From contig CAVBPX010000004.1 of the NCBI GenBank assembly GCA_963597395.1, forward strand, positions 1 through 64,000: a DNA stretch of 64,000 nucleotides, read 5' to 3'. The position numbers were made by a program, and so were the translations under genes. The notes below the pieces were generated by a model, which saw only the letters and a list, made by a program, of their open reading frames with translations, was not told the DNA's origin and searched no databases. Below, one piece after another: positions 59,801 to 64,000 of the stretch; positions within the stretch are counted from its first letter, which is position 1, and the number at the start of each line of letters is the position of its first letter. This DNA comes from Hallerella sp963597395 (lineage in GTDB: Bacteria; Fibrobacterota; Fibrobacteria; Fibrobacterales; Fibrobacteraceae).

Positions 59801-62800
59801 GACCCGCCGGTTGCCATCAACGGAACGGAAGGAAACTCGGGCGAACGCGCCTACGATACGGAAGACATCAACAAGAACGGTTCCCTCGACACGGACATCG
59901 GATTTGTCCGCTACCGGATAGACCTTTCCGACAACAACGACGCAAACTACGAGACGCTCAAGAACGGCTGGCGCAAGTGGAAGATTCCGCTCGACCAATA
60001 CGATACGGTCGTTTCGAGAAACGGCGAAAACTATTTGACGATTCTCGCCCAGGCGCAGTTCTCGAGGCTCTGGATGGGAAAGCTCAATAACGGTGTCGCC
60101 GAGGCGAAGGTGCAGATTGTAAAGCTCGGCGTGATGGGAAATTCCTGGGAAGCGGCGAGCGTCTCCGACAAGTTCGTCACGTCTTCTGTCGGCGGATCCC
60201 AAACGGCAATCGTTGACGGCAGCGAAGTGGAAATTTCCTCTTCGACGGCCACGTCCGATACCACCTACCTGAACGTTTCGACCATCAACAATCGCGAAAA
60301 TTCCGGTTCGTATTACAAGAGCCCGAATACCAAGACGGAACGCGATACGGAAACGAATGCCGCTCTCAAGGAAACGGCACTCGTTCTCACGTATAAGAAC
60401 CTTTCGCCCGGACAGTCGGTCGGTGCGACGCGAACCTTTGATGCGGACGAAAAGGACCTTACCAAGTACAAGACGCTCAAAATGGAAATTCATTACACGA
60501 CCGATGCGACGAAGACGCCCGTACGGTTCGCTTTCCAGTTTGGCGAAGGATCGCTCGAAGGCTCGACGGACTACTATGAATGGAGCTTCCGCCCGGTAAA
60601 AATCAACTGCCTCGCGTCGGAGCGTACCGCGGATTGCCACGAACGGAACTGGCTTGCAAACGCCTTCTCCGAAAAGCTCTCCGCGTTTTCCGACCTCAAA
60701 AAGGGACGCCGTCCGCCCTATCTCGAACCGGTCATCGACTCCATCGGAGGCGAACGCGAAGAAGTTCTGAAGCTCGTCGGCAACCCTTCAACGACATCGG
60801 TTGACTGGATCCGCTTTGTGATCATTGCGGACGAGGATGCTTCCCCTGCGGACCTCGAAGGCGAATTCTGGATCGACGACTTGCGCCTTTCGGGTATGGA
60901 CAACGACTGGGGCTACGCTTTCCGCACTTCGGGCCAGGCAAACTTTGCGGACTTCCTTTCGGTATCGGCGTCCGCGCGTTACCAGGACGGAAACTTTGCG
61001 ACGCTTTCGACCAGCGGATCTTCGCCGAAACCGACGCTCTCGGAAGCGGAATCGAAGCTCGACATTGCGGCCGATGCAAACGTCAACTGGAACAAGTTCC
61101 TCCCCGACGAACAGGGTTTCCACATGCCGATGAGCATCGGCTACAGCAGTACCACGGAACGTCCCTACTTAAAGCCCACGGACGACCTGGAACTTTCGCA
61201 CGATAACATGGGCGACTTTGCCAAGGATATTTGGGACGGAAAGCTCACCGTCGAAAACGCCGACGAGGAAGAAAAACTTCGAAACGACGCGGAGTCGAGA
61301 GGCTACCAGTCGTATAGCCGCACGCGCCGCTTCAGCTTTAGCTACAGCAAGGATTACAAGGAAGAGGAAAGTCCCATCAAGGAAGTCCTTTCCCAGATTT
61401 TTTTGGAACGTCCGGCGTGGAGCTACAGCTATACGGAAACCGAGTCCCGCTCGACAACCGCCGCGGACTCCTCGTATTCCTACCACACGATCATCGAATA
61501 CAGCCTCGGAACCTTTAACCGCTTCAACTTTAAACCGTTCGGCTTCCTCCGCAAAACGAGCTGGGCAAAGAGCTTTGCCGAGTCCTCCTTTGAACCGTGG
61601 CCGCAGACGGTGGATCTCACCCTCTTCGACCTGAGCTACATCCGCTACGTAAACCAGGAACGCGATCCGGACTTTACGGAACCGCAAACGTCGAAAACCG
61701 TCACCTATACGGTCGATCTGTCGCACAAGGCAAACGTCCGCTGGAACATTTTCCCCTTCCTCTCGACCAGTTACAGCCTGAACATTACGCGCGACATGTA
61801 TGGCGGCGGCGACCAGGAAGACTTTGCCAAGGAAAATTTCTGGACGTTCAAAAACGGCGGCATGTTTGCCGCGGACGACATTTTCGATTACGATCACACG
61901 GACAGAAAGGTCTATGTATCGCCGGACAGCGTCGTCATCATTCCTTACGATACGGTTGCCGTGGTAAGCGCCGACGGGGACACGTCCCTCATCGACATGG
62001 ACGATCCGAGTACGTACAAGGTTTTGTACGACAGCACCGTCTATTACAAGGTCGATAGCGTCGGGCACCGCGAATACGGCAGGTCCTACGGCATTCTCAA
62101 AAACGAACGCAGTCGCAGTCAGCAGTTCAAGACGACTTTCAGCCCGGCCATCATCCCGTTCCTTCCTCTGTCCATCTCGTTTACGTCTTCCTTCAAACAG
62201 CAAAAGACGATACCCGACGAATACGACCTGTACGATCCGACAATGGTCGAAAAGAACTACTGGACCATTTCCCAGACGAACCGCTTTGAATTTTCGCCGT
62301 CGTTCCGCATCGTGAACTTTTTAAAGCTCTTCGGCGAAAAGAACGCTGCCGCGGGATTCTTCGAAAAACTCAAGTGGCGCGACATCAAGGCCGCATGGAC
62401 GGTCGATCTCTCCACGGTCGGCGAAAACTTTACCCTGTCGCAGCTCTACGAAGAACAGGGCGTGACGCCCCTCCAGTATTATCTGTATGGACTCGGAATC
62501 GGAAACGGCTACCGGAACCGCGGCATCTGGAATATAGTCTCGGGCGACATGGGACTTGACCACCGCGACGACTACACGGGCTTTGCCGAATACCGCAACA
62601 AGGACGTCGATACGCTCGTCTATCAGGGAAACTTCACCCATTCGGTAAACAGAACGCTCAACCTTTCCACGGGCTTTACGCTTCCGTTCTGGAACATCGG
62701 CATTGTCTCCGATATGCAGTGGAAACAGGACTTTAGCCAGTCGCGCGAATATCCGCTTTACACGGATTCGACAATCGTCTGGCCCAAATGGGGCGTGGGC

Positions 62801-63610
62801 GTGACCGTTCCGAACTTTTCCCAGCGCATCGGGTTCCTCAACTCGTTCCGCAGTGTGAGTACGACGCACCGGGTCGATTACACGCGGACCCGCGTATCAA
62901 AACCTTTCCAGAGCGCGGAAGACAGCTGGACGACCACATGGAACTTTAATCCGCTCGTCCGCATCAGCTTCCTCACGCAGCAAAATATCCGCATCGAGGA
63001 CAATACCTATCTCAAGCTCGAATTTACGGACAGGCGCCCCAAGGAAGAAGTCATTTCGCAAACAAACTGGCCCGCCAAAACCGAAGACCTTTCGGACACG
63101 ACCAAATATTTCTATACGCCGTGGATTCCGACCGCCCTGTATAAGGATTTCGGCTACAACGTCGGGAACGATCTCACCATTTCGTATCCGCTCAAGACAA
63201 AGCGTGGATTCCAGTTCTGGAAGTGGTACTTCAAACTGAAAAACGATATAGACCTGAGGCTCACCGCGGGCTACGAATACACGAAGACCATCCGCGAAAC
63301 CTACGAACCGGAGGCCGGCTACGACAAATGGGAAAAGAACGAAGCCGCGGGCGACGTCTATCGCAAGTGGAACATCGACGGCAATGAATACGCGGTCTAT
63401 TTCCCGAAGCTCCACAAGACGGATCGCACCGTCCCGTCTCGCATCCACGAATGGTTTATCCGCCCGAGCGCGGGCTACCAGTTCAACAAAATGGCGAGTA
63501 TGAGCGCCTACATCGAATACCGCCAAATTCACGAAAAGCTCGACGACGAAACCGCTCACGTGGAACAGATTCTCTCCTTTGAAATTGCGCTGCTTTTGCG
63601 CTTTAACTAG
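56831..63610 (+). CDS. sprA: Type IX secretion outer-membrane translocon protein SprA
   Basis: A 2259-residue protein with a signal peptide (LLAAFALFIALSPA). Like SprA/Sov it has an N-terminal segment followed by a very large beta-barrel rich in aromatic strands, with repeated T9SS SprA features (FGIKAEWKLGDWWLTTIASQ, ISVEFECEPLFEIDNKVLLG, LSRLSWYQASPPGGVDTDPS, WIDDLRLSGMDNDWG) and a final aromatic strand (ILSFEIALLLRFN). SprA forms the outer-membrane channel for type IX cargo such as the M6-like protein here. Other T9SS parts are outside the window. It has no strong Shine-Dalgarno; TATTTTG lies 48 bases before the ATG. Confidence 0.9.
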   Translation: MKRLLAAFALFIALSPAEEPADSAVSGNAAGQTKSSVQYIPLPPNATPLSDLVPKNGVGQGKSLMNPPKSERFEHSIDFENREMEVSKKYVNPISRDTAEMWSSTYPEIASYVSDMYDIGFNRLWLNSFAGQKDGGYSAPEGATLYDIDIPINMPSWMKDFGLDKPKLLLQGTMDIRLSGRGERDDAPGSTKDNLFPSPTLSYDPSFMVKGKIGPYITVEVNNVESGLGAKNQIRVVYEESYKDEFEDYILQRIEAGTTSLALPGTELTGYSENHKGLFGIKAEWKLGDWWLTTIASQDGGSQEKYTINASTSTTEFQIQDKQFVAYRYYFLNQEARSNYISAGLAGRSTSSYPATNLKLYRRAPTNTTTNVVENITAVYVTPTGTRVEKTIDRLVPMTSSDYSYDSKTGIVKVLGANKNTLIAASFSDDGTGRAGTTVNNNSRVVLIQWDATLSELVDIDKLMLRNVYSVGISDESVSSFVLRLKNKSGVSSSYLKTLGLVDTTTGTVLTGDATIFKKDASGSYTGEMWLPCRPLSWYSGANSSARARENCLEPFRNVDSSAAMAKLYTLPVSNIASKFTNRFYFESVGKRRNSVISVRDPNSSYSVSAGSCMDISEGSEKLKAGSTVLTRGVDYDVNYELGQIELLSETALDPNKEISVEFECEPLFEIDNKVLLGARAELPLSRYGFGDGSLFGVTALYKSQSTTASTPTLGSEPYSSFLWGVNLRLQDTVQWMSDVVNMIPGIETKAKSNWRFETEFASSYHDANTSSGKTALLEDFESSESGLVYPLSRLSWYQASPPGGVDTDPSTYIENLDYKHAGEFIWHSNNTVLYKYIYPTVGNSDVDNQRLTVLKLTLRPNDNLTGNSWGGIMRPNSSYYQDLSDMKYVEVVARGNVGSIYLDLGLVSEDLSINGEAPNGTYDGENDLGTTTALHDKGLDGLSGSEETRWIWDCRMNGCVSTVKTSANSDATNTDIARDNFDDDLDDESDPPVAINGTEGNSGERAYDTEDINKNGSLDTDIGFVRYRIDLSDNNDANYETLKNGWRKWKIPLDQYDTVVSRNGENYLTILAQAQFSRLWMGKLNNGVAEAKVQIVKLGVMGNSWEAASVSDKFVTSSVGGSQTAIVDGSEVEISSSTATSDTTYLNVSTINNRENSGSYYKSPNTKTERDTETNAALKETALVLTYKNLSPGQSVGATRTFDADEKDLTKYKTLKMEIHYTTDATKTPVRFAFQFGEGSLEGSTDYYEWSFRPVKINCLASERTADCHERNWLANAFSEKLSAFSDLKKGRRPPYLEPVIDSIGGEREEVLKLVGNPSTTSVDWIRFVIIADEDASPADLEGEFWIDDLRLSGMDNDWGYAFRTSGQANFADFLSVSASARYQDGNFATLSTSGSSPKPTLSEAESKLDIAADANVNWNKFLPDEQGFHMPMSIGYSSTTERPYLKPTDDLELSHDNMGDFAKDIWDGKLTVENADEEEKLRNDAESRGYQSYSRTRRFSFSYSKDYKEEESPIKEVLSQIFLERPAWSYSYTETESRSTTAADSSYSYHTIIEYSLGTFNRFNFKPFGFLRKTSWAKSFAESSFEPWPQTVDLTLFDLSYIRYVNQERDPDFTEPQTSKTVTYTVDLSHKANVRWNIFPFLSTSYSLNITRDMYGGGDQEDFAKENFWTFKNGGMFAADDIFDYDHTDRKVYVSPDSVVIIPYDTVAVVSADGDTSLIDMDDPSTYKVLYDSTVYYKVDSVGHREYGRSYGILKNERSRSQQFKTTFSPAIIPFLPLSISFTSSFKQQKTIPDEYDLYDPTMVEKNYWTISQTNRFEFSPSFRIVNFLKLFGEKNAAAGFFEKLKWRDIKAAWTVDLSTVGENFTLSQLYEEQGVTPLQYYLYGLGIGNGYRNRGIWNIVSGDMGLDHRDDYTGFAEYRNKDVDTLVYQGNFTHSVNRTLNLSTGFTLPFWNIGIVSDMQWKQDFSQSREYPLYTDSTIVWPKWGVGVTVPNFSQRIGFLNSFRSVSTTHRVDYTRTRVSKPFQSAEDSWTTTWNFNPLVRISFLTQQNIRIEDNTYLKLEFTDRRPKEEVISQTNWPAKTEDLSDTTKYFYTPWIPTALYKDFGYNVGNDLTISYPLKTKRGFQFWKWYFKLKNDIDLRLTAGYEYTKTIRETYEPEAGYDKWEKNEAAGDVYRKWNIDGNEYAVYFPKLHKTDRTVPSRIHEWFIRPSAGYQFNKMASMSAYIEYRQIHEKLDDETAHVEQILSFEIALLLRFN

Positions 63611-63614
63611 AACG

Positions 63615-64000
63615 ATGAAACCGCAAAACCTCTACTGGGATTCCTTTCGGACATTTTTCAAAATCGGACTTTTTACTCTCGGCGGCGGCTACGCGATGAT
63701 TCCTCTCATCGAAGCGGAAATCATCGAACGCAAAAAGTGGATTTCCCGCGAGGACTTTCTGGACTTGGTCGCCATCGCACAGAGCTGTCCTGGAATCTTT
63801 GCGGTCAACATCAGCATTTTTATCGGATACCGCCTGAACCGCGTAAAGGGAGCGCTCGTCACCGCTCTGGGAACCGCGCTTCCGTCGTTTCTCATCATCC
63901 TCGCCATCGCGCTCTTCTTTCATCATTTTCAGGAAAATAAAATTGTTGAGGCCGTTTTCCGCGGCATCCGCCCGGCGGTTGTCGCCCTCATCGCCGTTCC
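63615..64000 (+). CDS. Chromate transporter (ChrA) family protein, N-terminal part
   Basis: The first 128 codons are present and the gene runs off the window end. The start SFRTFFKIGLFTLGGGYAMI and the downstream AIAQSCPGIFAVNISIFIGY are ChrA-family signatures, and the transmembrane helices match half of a CHR unit. Short (single-domain) ChrA proteins work in pairs; a second gene may follow. It begins four bases after sprA. Confidence 0.9.
   Translation, partial: MKPQNLYWDSFRTFFKIGLFTLGGGYAMIPLIEAEIIERKKWISREDFLDLVAIAQSCPGIFAVNISIFIGYRLNRVKGALVTALGTALPSFLIILAIALFFHHFQENKIVEAVFRGIRPAVVALIAV

Noticed and set aside
58562..60640. 692-codon minus-strand frame inside sprA
   Set aside because: It lies wholly opposite sprA codons and shows no domain or start signal.

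Overview
The window is a chromosomal segment of a Gram-negative bacterium of the Fibrobacteres (Fibrobacter or a close relative). The main evidence is a TIGR02147-type regulator, a family first defined as a Fibrobacter succinogenes paralogous family, fused by overlap to a DUF2341/LamG lipoprotein. Supporting signs are a type IX secretion translocon protein (SprA), a cargo-type C-terminal sorting domain, and several lipoproteins with serine-rich linkers. Genus assignment is inference. No stretch longer than 300 bases lacks a gene; the largest gaps are 53258-53498 and 56608-56830.

Region 1 (1-12930) holds the end of tuf, then a continuous S10-spc-alpha cluster from rpsJ to rplQ, closed by an intrinsic terminator. 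It has secY, infA and rpmJ but lacks adk, map and rpsD at their usual places. Region 2 (12960-17845) is a minimal polysaccharide export set: outer-membrane exporter, chain-length regulator, repeat-unit polymerase, and a convergent flippase whose 3' end overlaps the polymerase gene by 66 bp. Region 3 (17900-24300) has tRNA-Leu(UAG) and the protein quality-control run tig-clpP-clpX-lon-yggS. Region 4 (24370-29850) is purA, a Crp/Fnr-type regulator, a stand-alone PASTA membrane protein, a TPR lipoprotein and a LolB-like lipoprotein, all closely spaced.

Region 5 (29870-36230) begins with a large secreted M6-peptidase-like protein whose zinc site is destroyed but which keeps a type IX sorting domain. 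It is translationally coupled to an FGE-fold lipoprotein, an NlpE-like lipoprotein and an RNA m5U methyltransferase-like protein. A small chimeric gene fossil follows, built from pieces of an MmeI-type restriction-methylase and a GxxExxY protein. Region 6 (36270-43000) has a nitroreductase, the TIGR02147/LamG pair, a ferredoxin, argB-argD and a secreted DUF4434-like protein. Region 7 (43020-49720) is glmM-glmS-scpA, a zinc peptidase pair, a small XRE regulator and an FKBP lipoprotein. Region 8 (49760-56610) has an M23 peptidase, an LRR-S41 peptidase operon, a lone AIPR (abortive-infection family) gene with a leader hairpin, and an MFS transporter. Region 9 (56650-64000) is sprA and the start of a chromate-transporter-like gene.

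The most unusual signals are these. (a) Several genes without a Shine-Dalgarno have a TATATT or TAnnTTTG box 4-9 nt before the start codon, suggesting leaderless mRNAs and a Bacteroidota-like promoter box. (b) The M6-like pseudoprotease is apparent type IX cargo. (c) The MmeI/GxxExxY fossil. (d) The TIGR02147-lipoprotein pair. (e) The isolated AIPR gene. (f) A 25-nt sequence occurs twice in intergenic DNA in opposite orientation. No CRISPR array, insertion sequence, prophage or replication origin was seen.
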